From: Steroidobacter agaridevorans
GTDB lineage: Bacteria; Pseudomonadota; Gammaproteobacteria; Steroidobacterales; Steroidobacteraceae
DNA length: 64,000 bases
Assembly (NCBI RefSeq): GCF_009932555.1
Contig: NZ_BLJO01000002.1
Location: 623,217 to 687,216, forward strand
Direction of reading: 5' to 3'
Under the pieces are notes generated by a model. It was not told where the DNA came from and ran no database searches. It saw nothing but the letters and a program-made list of their open reading frames with translations. Positions 17,709-26,567 of this stretch are shown piece by piece. The translations under genes were made by a program, and so were the position numbers. Positions within the stretch are counted from its first letter, which is position 1; every line of letters begins with the position of its first letter.

Positions 17709-20700
17709 ATGACGAACCTCAAGAACAAGCGGCGCGCGGCTGCACCGAAGCGCCCGCTCAATTGCGTACTCACCTCTTTCGTGGTCGCGGGCTTTTCCAG
17801 CGCCGCGCTGGCCAATCCTCAGGGCGGCACGATCGTCGCGGGGGGCGCGACAATAACCGAGACCAGCCCCACCCAGCTCGACGTCGTCTCGACCACGGAT
17901 CGAGCCATCATCCAGTGGAATAGCTTTTCGATTGGCAGCAGCGAGCTGGTGCGCTTTCAGATGAACAGCGCCGATAGCGCGGTGCTGAACCGGGTTACGA
18001 GCGCCACGGCGTCACAGATCGATGGAATGCTCACCTCGAACGGCCGCGTCTATCTGATCAATCCGAACGGCGTGGTCATCGGCGCCGGCGGCGTGGTGCA
18101 GACGCAGAGCTTCATCGCCAGCACGCGCGATATCACTGACGAGGACTTCCTCGACGGCGAGGGGCTGACCTTTCTCGGCACCGGCTCGAGCGGGGTTCGC
18201 AACCTCGGTGTGATCGAGGCGTCGGGTGGCGACGTCGCGCTCATCGGCAATCAAGTGGAGAACACTGGCTTCATCAGCGCTCCGCAAGGCGTCATCGCGC
18301 TCGCCGCTGGCGATGACATCATGTTGGCTGCGCCCGGCTCGTCGCGCCTTCTGGTACGCGTCGCGGGCGTCACCGACTCCGGCGCTGCGCAGATTCAACA
18401 CACGGGCACTCTGAATGCCGCTCAAGCAGAGCTGCAGGCCGTCGGCGGCAACATGTACGCGCTCGCCGTGAACGCAGCCGGTGTGATCAACGCGACCGGC
18501 GTCCAGAACCGTGGGGGTCGCATCTTTCTGACGGGCGATGGCGCGCGGATCGACATTACAGGAAGGCTGACCGCCCGCAAGAGCGACGGCGCCGGCGGCA
18601 GCATTCACATCGATTCCGGCGTCGATTATGGAAGTGAAGTTCGCGTCAGCGGCACGCTCGACGCCTCGTCCACAGCGACGGGCGGCGGCATCAACATCGC
18701 CTCGTCTTTCGTCGAGCTCGACGATGGCGCTCGCCTGCTCGTCTCGGGCGGCACTGGCAACGCCGGCGGCGTATTCGTCGGCTCCGAGGAGAACACAAAT
18801 CAAGTCATCGTTGCCGAGGGCGCCCGCATCGAAGCGAACTCGCTTTCCGGCGACGCAGGCAATATCGATTTGAGCGGTGCGGGCGTCTATTTCCACGGCG
18901 ACGTGCAAGCGCGCGGCGGAGCGTTGCAGGCTCAGTTCAACATTCACTCGGGCGAAGGCGTGGAGTACACCGGCCTCGCCGACCTGCGCGCCTATGGCGA
19001 TGAGACGCGCTTCGGTTCGGTGACCATCGACAGTGCTTACTCGAATCTCCGCATCGCGCCCACAGACGGCAATCTTACTGTTCTCGACTCCGACGCTCTG
19101 GCTGCGCAGCTGAATCACGGCAATGTGACGATCGCTGCCAATGGCGAGGGCCGTTACATCGATGTGTTCGCACCCCTGAGCTGGCAGGCCGCGACGCGAC
19201 TCACCCTGCAAGCCAACGATACTGTCGACATCAACCAGTCGATCGACGCCAGCAACGGCGCCTTGCATTTGATTTCGCGCAATGCCGGCGTGACCGATCT
19301 CGAGCCCGCGACCATCACGGTCCGCGACCTGTGGCTCTCAGCAGCCCAAGAGGTGAATCTCGCGAATCGAGTCGTCGCGCAGAACGTTACGCTGTACGAC
19401 ATCGGCGGCCGCACCTGGCTGACCAACGAGCAGAACGAGCTCGGCTCCATCACATTCATGCGTGACCTGCGCGCACAGAGCGGCGAAGTGGACATCGTCG
19501 ATAGTGCCGGTGGCCTCAGCTTGACCACGAGCAATGTCGGCGGCATCGCCTACTCCACCGACGGCAACTTCCGTGTGCGCACTTCGGGCGATCTGACCTT
19601 GGCGCCGGCGTTCCAGACGCAGGTGGGCGGCGATGTGACCTTGGTCGCCGCCAGTGGCGCGTTACGCAATCGATCCACCGCGGGCGCCAACGTATTCGGA
19701 ACATCGTCCACGGGACTCGGCCGCACGCGCGTATACGCGTCTGCCGCCGGCGAGAATGGCGGCCTCGAAGGCGCGGCTCAGTACGATGTTTCTTATTCAT
19801 CGGAGCACGAAGCCGAGGCCAGCACCGGCTTCTATTACAGCGGCAGCGCGCCGCAGGGTCCGGGCCCGTCAGATCCGGGGCCATCGGATCCTGGTCCGGT
19901 CGATCCCGTAGACCCGGTCGATCCCGTCGATCCGGAGGTTCCCGAAGTCCCGCATCTGCCGCCGTCGCAGATCGTCGAGAGCGCGCTCGATGGCAATTCA
20001 TTCGAGCAACTCAATCGGCCGGCGGCCGACAACAGCGCCCGCTACCCGACGCCTCAACCGAGGGAGACGCCTGCGTCCGATCCGAATAGCGCGAGCTTGA
20101 CGAGCGCCCTGCTCGAACGAATGGAAGAACTGGCACGGCTCAACGGCATCGATGGCACCACGACCAAGCAGCCGAAAGAGCCCACCGCGAAAAATCCGAA
20201 CGCAGGTCAGCCGCAGGAACAAACGCCGCCGCAGCAGATTCTCGACCAGCTCGATCGCTTCGTCTCGCAGTTGATGGCCTTTCTGCAGGAGATGGCATCT
20301 TCGCAGGCCGGCGGCACGGGCATCACGCCCGAACAGCTCGCGCAGAAGATGGGCTCCATGTCGCTGGACCAGCAGAAATTCCTGCTCGAGTCGCCGCAAT
20401 TGTTCCAGCAACAACTGTCCATCATCCTGGCCCAGATCGCGATGGACCGGCGCAATGAGGCCCTGGACGCCCGCAACCGGGAGATGGGCAAGCAGGTGGA
20501 TGCTCTCAAGCAGACTGCGGAGCAGATGCGAGACGCAGCGACTCAACAACTCATGGGCGCCATCATCGCGGGCATCTCACAAATCGCAGGCGGCGCTATT
20601 TCCACCCTGGGCAATGCGGGGCCCAACGGCGGTTTGAAGCAGCCGGCGCTGCCGGCGGCACCGACGCCGTTGCCCATTGCGCCGCCAGTGCCAGCGCTGC

Positions 20701-20861
20701 CGGGGGCGAAGAACCCGAGTCCCGCCCCAGGTATGTTCTCGGGCCCGGCCGCGCAAATGCCCCCGCCACCGCCGCAAATCATTCTCCCGACTCCGCCCCC
20801 GCTGCCATCGGCAGTGCAAGCCCAGTTGGACGCCGCACGCAACAAGCTCCAAGGTCGCTGA
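17709..20861 (+). CDS. TpsA exoprotein with filamentous-haemagglutinin N-terminal domain
   Basis: A 1050-residue secreted protein of a two-partner (type Vb) system. A long signal peptide ends near FSSAALA. The TPS domain (about 37-290) carries RAIIQWNSFSIG and the hallmark YLINPNGVVIGAGGVVQTQS, which binds the partner TpsB. Beta-helix repeats rich in Gly and Asn follow to about residue 700. A Pro/Asp linker of DPG and VDP repeats (about 720-745), a Gln/Glu-rich helical region (about 800-960) and a Pro-rich tail end the protein. A GTG at 17703 is an alternative start. The helical and Pro-rich C-terminus is unusual for adhesins and might anchor the protein. Target (adhesion, competition, polysaccharide binding) is unknown. 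Confidence 0.88.
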   Translation: MTNLKNKRRAAAPKRPLNCVLTSFVVAGFSSAALANPQGGTIVAGGATITETSPTQLDVVSTTDRAIIQWNSFSIGSSELVRFQMNSADSAVLNRVTSATASQIDGMLTSNGRVYLINPNGVVIGAGGVVQTQSFIASTRDITDEDFLDGEGLTFLGTGSSGVRNLGVIEASGGDVALIGNQVENTGFISAPQGVIALAAGDDIMLAAPGSSRLLVRVAGVTDSGAAQIQHTGTLNAAQAELQAVGGNMYALAVNAAGVINATGVQNRGGRIFLTGDGARIDITGRLTARKSDGAGGSIHIDSGVDYGSEVRVSGTLDASSTATGGGINIASSFVELDDGARLLVSGGTGNAGGVFVGSEENTNQVIVAEGARIEANSLSGDAGNIDLSGAGVYFHGDVQARGGALQAQFNIHSGEGVEYTGLADLRAYGDETRFGSVTIDSAYSNLRIAPTDGNLTVLDSDALAAQLNHGNVTIAANGEGRYIDVFAPLSWQAATRLTLQANDTVDINQSIDASNGALHLISRNAGVTDLEPATITVRDLWLSAAQEVNLANRVVAQNVTLYDIGGRTWLTNEQNELGSITFMRDLRAQSGEVDIVDSAGGLSLTTSNVGGIAYSTDGNFRVRTSGDLTLAPAFQTQVGGDVTLVAASGALRNRSTAGANVFGTSSTGLGRTRVYASAAGENGGLEGAAQYDVSYSSEHEAEASTGFYYSGSAPQGPGPSDPGPSDPGPVDPVDPVDPVDPEVPEVPHLPPSQIVESALDGNSFEQLNRPAADNSARYPTPQPRETPASDPNSASLTSALLERMEELARLNGIDGTTTKQPKEPTAKNPNAGQPQEQTPPQQILDQLDRFVSQLMAFLQEMASSQAGGTGITPEQLAQKMGSMSLDQQKFLLESPQLFQQQLSIILAQIAMDRRNEALDARNREMGKQVDALKQTAEQMRDAATQQLMGAIIAGISQIAGGAISTLGNAGPNGGLKQPALPAAPTPLPIAPPVPALPGAKNPSPAPGMFSGPAAQMPPPPPQIILPTPPPLPSAVQAQLDAARNKLQGR

Positions 20862-20882
20862 CCGCGCGCCGGATCATAAGAT

Positions 20883-22577
20883 ATGAAACATCTCGCTCTT
20901 CTTACGGCGCTCGGCTGCTGGTCTGCAACTTCCGTCGCGCAGGATCTGAATCGTATTCAGCCTGCGCCGGTCCCGGCCGTGCAACCACCAGCCACTCCAA
21001 ACGTCAGCGATGCCTCCGATCCGGCGGCGTCCTCGACGGTGTTGCTGCCCAAGCTGAATCGGGTGATCTTCATCGCCACGCCGGAGCAGCTCACCGAAGC
21101 GGACGGCCGCAGCGAAGCGCTCGACATCTCTCGCGTCCCGCTGCTGGACAATGAAACATTCCGTAAGCGCATTGAGCTGTATCTAGGCCAGCCATTGAGT
21201 CAGCGCGGACTGAATCGTCTGCTGACCACGATCAACCTCTTCTACGCCGCCAACGACAAGCCTTTCGTGAGCGCGAGCGCGCCTGCGCAGGAAGTCACCG
21301 ACGGCGTGTTGCGCATCCTCGTCGTCGAGGGCCGGGTCGAGCAGGTCAAAGTCGAAGGCAATCGCTACTTCTCCGATGAGCAATACCTCGCAGCCCTAGG
21401 CCTGCACCCCGGCGATGCTTTGCAGAAGTCACAGCTCGACGCCAACATCGCATGGATCAACCGCAATCCGTTCCGCGCGGCCAGCATCGTCGCAGCGCCG
21501 GGCGAATCCTTCGGCGGCACGAATCTGATCGTCCGCGCCAACGAGCGTTATCCCGTGCGCATCTATGCCAATGCGGATAACACCGGCTCGCCCAACACCG
21601 GCGAAGAACGCCTCGGCCTCGGCGTCAATTGGGGCAATGCCTTTGGCCTCGGGCATCAACTGAATTATCAGCTGACCAGCAGCGCCGACTTCGATCGTTC
21701 CATCGGACACTCGGCCAGCTATGTCGTGCCGTTGCCGTGGCAGCACCTGCTGACCTTCAGCGGCGCCTGGTCGCGTATCAATGCCGACATGCCGGTGGAT
21801 TTCGATTCGCAGGGCACGTCGTGGCAGACGGCGTTTCGCTACGAAGCGCCGCTGCAACCCAACGAGCGCGGCTGGAATCAATCCCTGCTCGCGGGCGCCG
21901 ACTTCAAGCGCTCCGACAACAACCTGGAATTCGGCGGCGTGCCGGTCACCGATAACACCACCGACATCGTGGAGGCAGTGCTCGGTTATCGGATGAGTGC
22001 CGAGGATAAGTACGGGCGCACCGGCATCTCGGCCACCGTTGTTTATTCGCCTGGCTCGATCGGCAGCCATAACGAGACCCAGTATTTCGACATCAGCCGC
22101 TGGGGCGCGGAATCCGATTACTCGTACGCCCGCATCGATCTGGATCGCCTGACGCAACTGCCCGCTAACTTCGCCTGGCGCTTGACCGCATCCATGCAAG
22201 TCGCGAGCGGCAACCTGCTCGGCTCCGAACAGCTCGCGCTCACGGGCACGTACGGCGTCCGAGGGTACGGCGAGAACGACAGCTTCGCCGATGGCGGCTA
22301 CATGATCCGTAATGAGTTGTTGCTGCCTGTCGTGAATGCCAGCTCGTTATACGTCCGCCTGCAGCCGATGGTGTTCTATGACTATGCCCAGGGCTCGAAC
22401 AAGCGACTGTTGCCTGGCGAACGCGACCGGACCACGCTGAGCAGCGCCGGCCTCGGCAGCCGCATGTCCTTCGGCCAGTCCTGCGAGTTGCGCTTCGCTT
22501 ACGGCTGGCAGCTGCATTCGTTCTCCGGCCAGGACCGCGGCGACCAGGCACACGCCGGCATCGTCTTCAGCTATTGA
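20883..22577 (+). CDS. TpsB outer-membrane transporter (ShlB/FhaC/HecB family)
   Basis: A 564-residue Omp85-superfamily transporter that exports the upstream TpsA across the outer membrane. A signal peptide (MKHLALLTALGCWSATSVAQ) is followed by a Pro-rich plug region, a POTRA_2 domain (VPLLDNETFRKRIELYLGQP, RILVVEGRVEQVKVEGNRYF) and a beta-barrel ending in phenylalanine-serine-tyrosine (IVFSY). GTYGVRGYGEND matches the conserved GVRGY loop motif in the barrel and aromatic/charged strands follow. It starts 21 bases after tpsA. The two genes form a dedicated secretion pair with no third partner seen. Confidence 0.92.
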   Translation: MKHLALLTALGCWSATSVAQDLNRIQPAPVPAVQPPATPNVSDASDPAASSTVLLPKLNRVIFIATPEQLTEADGRSEALDISRVPLLDNETFRKRIELYLGQPLSQRGLNRLLTTINLFYAANDKPFVSASAPAQEVTDGVLRILVVEGRVEQVKVEGNRYFSDEQYLAALGLHPGDALQKSQLDANIAWINRNPFRAASIVAAPGESFGGTNLIVRANERYPVRIYANADNTGSPNTGEERLGLGVNWGNAFGLGHQLNYQLTSSADFDRSIGHSASYVVPLPWQHLLTFSGAWSRINADMPVDFDSQGTSWQTAFRYEAPLQPNERGWNQSLLAGADFKRSDNNLEFGGVPVTDNTTDIVEAVLGYRMSAEDKYGRTGISATVVYSPGSIGSHNETQYFDISRWGAESDYSYARIDLDRLTQLPANFAWRLTASMQVASGNLLGSEQLALTGTYGVRGYGENDSFADGGYMIRNELLLPVVNASSLYVRLQPMVFYDYAQGSNKRLLPGERDRTTLSSAGLGSRMSFGQSCELRFAYGWQLHSFSGQDRGDQAHAGIVFSY

Positions 22578-22613
22578 CCCTCGCTGTCAGGCCAGTCTTG
22601 ACGCCCCGCCGAG

Positions 22614-22637
22614 CCGCAGCGCATCCTCGCGCTGCGG
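22614..22637. repeat. Hairpin between tpsB and the LacI gene
   Basis: CCGCAGCGC and GCGCTGCGG form a perfect 9-bp stem with a 6-base loop, 36 bases after the tpsB stop and 21 bases before the proposed LacI start. The tail is T-poor, so termination is possible but not clear. It would also lie in the leader of the LacI transcript. Confidence 0.45.
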
Positions 22638-22658
22638 TCAATTCAGGCGGAGACAGCG

Positions 22659-23750
22659 CTGGCTACGCAGGACAAACGGCGACCTCGCCGTCAGATACAA
22701 GAAGTCACCATCGATGATGTGGCGGAGGAAGCCGGCGTCTCACGCATGACCGTTTCTCGGGTCCTGCGCGGTGGGCATCTGGTGCGCGCACCCCTTCAAG
22801 AACGCGTGCTCGCGGCGGTCAAGAAACTCAACTACCGGTTGAATGTTTCCGCTCGCGCGTTGGCCGGGTCCGGGCCGTCGCGAGTCGGCCTGGTGTACTC
22901 GAACCCCAGTCAGGCATTTCTCAGCGAGCTGCTCACCGGCGCGCTAAGGGAGTCCAGCAAGCTCGGCATGCAGCTCACATTGACCGCCGACGCCGACAGC
23001 CATGACCGCACCGCCGAGATCGAAGCGCTCCTGCGCAGTGGCGTGACCTCGTTTCTACTGCCCTCGCCTGCCTGCGATGCACCCGACGTGCTCAAGCTGC
23101 TGCGGGCGGCGAAAGCGCGCTGGGTGGCGATCTCCCCGGTGAATCTGGAAATTCATCCCTTCAGCGTCTCGGCCGATCATTTCGACATCGCCGGGCGGAT
23201 GACAGCGCGATTGATCGAGCTGGGCCATCGTCACATCGGCTTCATTGCCGGCGATCCCGCTTCCAAGGGCGGCGCCGAGCGCCTGCGCGGACACTTGCGA
23301 GCCATGGCGGCCGCGGACATCAAAGAGTGTCCCGTCGAGCAAGGTTATTTCACTTTTCAGTCGGGACTGGACGCCACCGAGCGCCTGCTGAAATCATTCA
23401 AAGAATGCACCGCCATCATCGCGTGCAACGACGATATGGCCGCAGCCGCAATCTCCGTCGCGCATCGACATCATCTCAACGTGCCCGACGATCTCACCAT
23501 CGTGGGCTTCGATGACACGCCCATCGCTTCGATCGTTTCACCGGCCATCACGACGGCACGCCAGCCGATCGCCGAGATGGCACAAAGCGCGATTCGCATG
23601 TTGCATGCCGCGGCCATGGCCGGCGACGCAGACGACAACAACAAACGAACGCAGAAGGTGCTGCCCGGCACGCTCATCGAGCGCGAGTCGAGCGCCCCGC
23701 CGCGACAGGGCGCGTTACCGAAGCCCGCGGCCCACTTCGGCCGTTCCTAA
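22659..23750 (+). CDS. LacI-family transcriptional regulator, probable CTG start
   Basis: A protein of about 363 residues. The N-terminal helix-turn-helix (VTIDDVAEEAGVSRMTVSRV) and hinge (NVSARALAG) are followed by a periplasmic-binding-protein-like effector domain (RVGLVYSNPSQAFLSELLTG to SSAPPRQ). The first half of the HTH lies upstream of the GTG at 22719, and the frame is open back to the stop at 22599, yet it contains no ATG, GTG or TTG there. A CTG at 22659 has a strong GGCGGAG site 6 bases upstream, so I take it as the start. LacI proteins usually sense sugars and bind palindromes with a central CG. A perfect one lies at 46357, but linking the two is speculative. Confidence 0.8.
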   Translation: MATQDKRRPRRQIQEVTIDDVAEEAGVSRMTVSRVLRGGHLVRAPLQERVLAAVKKLNYRLNVSARALAGSGPSRVGLVYSNPSQAFLSELLTGALRESSKLGMQLTLTADADSHDRTAEIEALLRSGVTSFLLPSPACDAPDVLKLLRAAKARWVAISPVNLEIHPFSVSADHFDIAGRMTARLIELGHRHIGFIAGDPASKGGAERLRGHLRAMAAADIKECPVEQGYFTFQSGLDATERLLKSFKECTAIIACNDDMAAAAISVAHRHHLNVPDDLTIVGFDDTPIASIVSPAITTARQPIAEMAQSAIRMLHAAAMAGDADDNNKRTQKVLPGTLIERESSAPPRQGALPKPAAHFGRS

Positions 23751-23772
23751 GCAACGACGCAAGCGGCAGCGA

Positions 23773-24846
23773 TTATTCGATTCCGCTTGCCGCGCGCCAC
23801 TCTTGAACGAGCTGGCTCACCAGCACAGCGGCGGGCAACTCCAGAGCCAGCGGCGCAGCTTGCCCGGCCCAATACGCTGCGTATTCATGATTACCCTGGG
23901 CGCTGGCGGCCGCGTGCAATGCCTTCGCAGCGTCATACGCAATCGGATAGTCCGGCAAAGCTGGCGCGCCCGCTTCGATGAGCTCATACATTTGATTTGG
24001 AAGACCGCGCGCACCGCGACCGGAAATAGCGGCGGTGATGCGAGTGTGGTGTGCACGTTCGCTTTTCATTTGTTCCCTGTACGCGGCGTTTGCGGATGAT
24101 TCGGGACAGAGCACGAATGCCGTGCCCATTTGCACGCCGGCTGCTCCCAATGTCATTGCAGCGGCCATCCCTCGGCCATCCATGATGCCGCCGGCGGCAA
24201 TGATGGGGACACTGCACTGCTTCACCAGCATGCGAACCAGAGCGAATGTACCGATGCCGTCGTCCCCCTGCTCGGGATCGAACACACCGCGATGACCGCC
24301 CGCCTCCACGCCCTGCGCAACAATGGCGTCCACACCGGCGCGCTCACAAAGCGTTGCTTCTTCTGAATTCGTCGCGCACGCCAGCATCACGATGCCGGCT
24401 GCGCGAAACTGCCTGATCCACTCGGGCGATGGCAATCCGAAATGAAAGCTGACGATCGCCGGACGCTCTTCCAACAACATGGCCAGCATCGGTTGGTTGC
24501 CCACGAACGTGTGATAGATCTCCCGCAATTCCTGCGGTGGCTTCGCACCGAACCTCGCGAAATGCGGCTCGAGATACGCCAACCACGCCGCCTCACGCGC
24601 GGCGTCAGCCGTCGCCCGACGATGACAGAACAAATTGACGTTGAAGGGACGCGACGTGAGCGCCCGCGTCCCGCGGATCATCGCGCGAGATTGCTCGACG
24701 TTACTCGCGCCGAGCCCAAGCGAGCCCAGTCCGCCGCTGTTCGAAACCGCCGCCGCCAGCGCGGGCGTCGACACACCCGCCATGGGCGCCTGGATGATGG
24801 GATGCTCGATGCCGAGCACGGCCAGCAGGGATTGAACGCTACTCAT
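23773..24846 (-). CDS. Nitronate monooxygenase family flavoprotein
   Basis: A 357-residue FMN-dependent TIM-barrel enzyme. Family features are [20 protein letters not shown] at the start, [41 protein letters not shown] with the catalytic-type histidine, and the FMN phosphate site [20 protein letters not shown]. Such enzymes oxidise alkyl nitronates or the toxin propionate-3-nitronate to carbonyl compounds and nitrite; members may also act as enoyl reductases. The gene converges with the LacI gene and is downstream of the M20/TBDR unit on the same strand by 85 bases, so cotranscription with that unit is possible. Confidence 0.88.
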   Translation of the reverse strand: MSSVQSLLAVLGIEHPIIQAPMAGVSTPALAAAVSNSGGLGSLGLGASNVEQSRAMIRGTRALTSRPFNVNLFCHRRATADAAREAAWLAYLEPHFARFGAKPPQELREIYHTFVGNQPMLAMLLEERPAIVSFHFGLPSPEWIRQFRAAGIVMLACATNSEEATLCERAGVDAIVAQGVEAGGHRGVFDPEQGDDGIGTFALVRMLVKQCSVPIIAAGGIMDGRGMAAAMTLGAAGVQMGTAFVLCPESSANAAYREQMKSERAHHTRITAAISGRGARGLPNQMYELIEAGAPALPDYPIAYDAAKALHAAASAQGNHEYAAYWAGQAAPLALELPAAVLVSQLVQEWRAASGIE

Positions 24847-24931
24847 GCGGCGATGGTAGCGCAGGTGTCGCCACTATCGGCGACTGCGCGACGCCGGCGC
24901 CGATGAGACGCCAGCGTCGCCCCGCCTGCGT

Positions 24932-26524
24932 TTAAGGAGCCGCCCCCGATGGCATCTCCGTCGCCGGCGTGCCCGGATAAGCGATCCCGAGCTGCTCGAG
25001 ATAGCTGCTGTACTTCTTCGGGTTGTAGTAGTACTTGGTCATCTGTGGGCGGATCCGCTCCATCAGCTCCTTATTAAGATGAATGGCCGGCTGATCCGCG
25101 GGCGCCAGCACCGGATCGTACTTCATGTCCTTGAGCTGCTCGTTGTTGAAGTAGTCCTTCGCGCTCGCGAGCAGCGTCGGCGTTGTCATCATGTCCATCA
25201 CGGTGAGCGCCACTGCCTTCGCGCCCGTTACCGCGCCCTTGTGAGCGATCGGCGTCGCCATCGCCATGGCCGCGGTGACGTTGTGACCGATGGTGTTGGG
25301 AATGTTCGATGGGAAGCGGATCGTGATCGTCGGCACCGTCCACATGATGTCGCCGATATCGTCAGAGCCGCCGCGCATCGCATTTTCCTTGGACTCGGGC
25401 GTCTGCAGCGGCGCCACTTCGGTCGCGAGCTTCTCCACCTTGAAGCCATTCGCCTCTTGCACCGACTTCGCGAACGTCTGATCGGCCTCGCTCCATTGCG
25501 GCATGCCGATGGCCTTCATGTTCTCGTACGCCGCCTCGGCGATCGGTTTATTGCCGAAGTTCGGCGCGGCATAGCCGAGCAGACGCCGGCTCACCTTCGT
25601 GCCGGTGGCCTGCGCGGCCGCCTCCGAAATGGTGTTGCCAATCTCGTAAAGATCGCGAATCGCCGCGAACGTCTGATCCCGGAAGTAATACCAGACCGTG
25701 CCGACGCCAGGCACGACGTTCGGCTGGCCGCCGCCATTGGTGATCACATAGTGAGAACGTTGCGTGAGCGGCAGATGTTCACGTCGCATGTTCCAGGCGA
25801 TGTTCATCAGCTCGACGCCGTCGAGCGCGCTGCGGCCGGACCACGGCGAGCCCGCCGAATGCGCCGTCTTGCCGACGAACTGGTACTCCACGGACACCAT
25901 GCCGTTGTTGCCGGCCGGTCCCCACGACGTGCTGAGGTCCTTGCTCACGTGCGTAAAGATGGACGCATCGACGTCTTTGAACATCCCGGAGCGTACATAG
26001 AACGCCTTGGTGCCTAGCAGTTCTTCGGCGACACCCGGCCAGATCATCAGGCGTCCCTCGATCTTGTTCTTCTCCATCACTTCCTTGACCGCCAGCGCTG
26101 CGGCCACGACGGCCGGCATGCCGGAGTTGTGACCTTCGCCGTGCCCGGGAGCACCGGCCAGTTGCGGCGTGATGGTTGCCGAGCCCGGCACCTGCGACAG
26201 ACCGAGCAACGCGTCGATATCACTGCCGAGTGCGATCAACGGCCCGGATTTTCCCCACTTCGCCGTCCAGGCCGTGGGAATGCCAGCGGCGCCACGCTCG
26301 ATGGTGAAGCCGTTCTTTTCGAGAATGCCGGTGATGTATTCGGAAGTGCGGAACTCCTGGAAGCCAGGCTCCGCAAAACTGTAGATGGAGTCGACCATTT
26401 CCTGAACCAGCTTGGCGCGCTTGTCCACGCCCGCCAGCGTCGCCTGTTTCAACTCCGGCGCCGCCTGCGCCAGCACGGCCGGGGCGAACAAAGCCGTCAG
26501 AATTCCAATGCTCGTCTTCGTCAC
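24932..26524 (-). CDS. Exported M20-family amidohydrolase (AbgB-like)
   Basis: A 530-residue M20 peptidase/amidohydrolase with a signal peptide (SIGILTALFAPAVLAQA), placing it in the periplasm. Zinc and active-site elements are seen: ALGSDIDAL, GAPGHGEGHNSGMPAVVAAA, GVAEELLGTKAF and FVGKTAHSAGSPWSGRSALD, with GGSDDIGDIMWTVPT later. The closest family pattern is the AbgB / amidohydrolase group that cleaves N-acyl amino acids or aryl-amides. The GTG start at 26524 has GGAG 7 bases upstream. It follows the TBDR by 43 bases, so the two share the glycine-riboswitch leader. I infer that it releases glycine (or a glycine conjugate) from an imported substrate; the exact bond is unknown. Confidence 0.85.
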   Translation of the reverse strand: MTKTSIGILTALFAPAVLAQAAPELKQATLAGVDKRAKLVQEMVDSIYSFAEPGFQEFRTSEYITGILEKNGFTIERGAAGIPTAWTAKWGKSGPLIALGSDIDALLGLSQVPGSATITPQLAGAPGHGEGHNSGMPAVVAAALAVKEVMEKNKIEGRLMIWPGVAEELLGTKAFYVRSGMFKDVDASIFTHVSKDLSTSWGPAGNNGMVSVEYQFVGKTAHSAGSPWSGRSALDGVELMNIAWNMRREHLPLTQRSHYVITNGGGQPNVVPGVGTVWYYFRDQTFAAIRDLYEIGNTISEAAAQATGTKVSRRLLGYAAPNFGNKPIAEAAYENMKAIGMPQWSEADQTFAKSVQEANGFKVEKLATEVAPLQTPESKENAMRGGSDDIGDIMWTVPTITIRFPSNIPNTIGHNVTAAMAMATPIAHKGAVTGAKAVALTVMDMMTTPTLLASAKDYFNNEQLKDMKYDPVLAPADQPAIHLNKELMERIRPQMTKYYYNPKKYSSYLEQLGIAYPGTPATEMPSGAAP

Positions 26525-26567
26525 GTTGATCTCCGTTGATTATCGGTTGGCCTGTTGATTGGAAGGG

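Noticed and set aside
19857..19950. Short tandem repeats, considered as a CRISPR or VNTR
   Set aside because: They are in-frame DPG/VDP codons of the TpsA linker, with no spacers.
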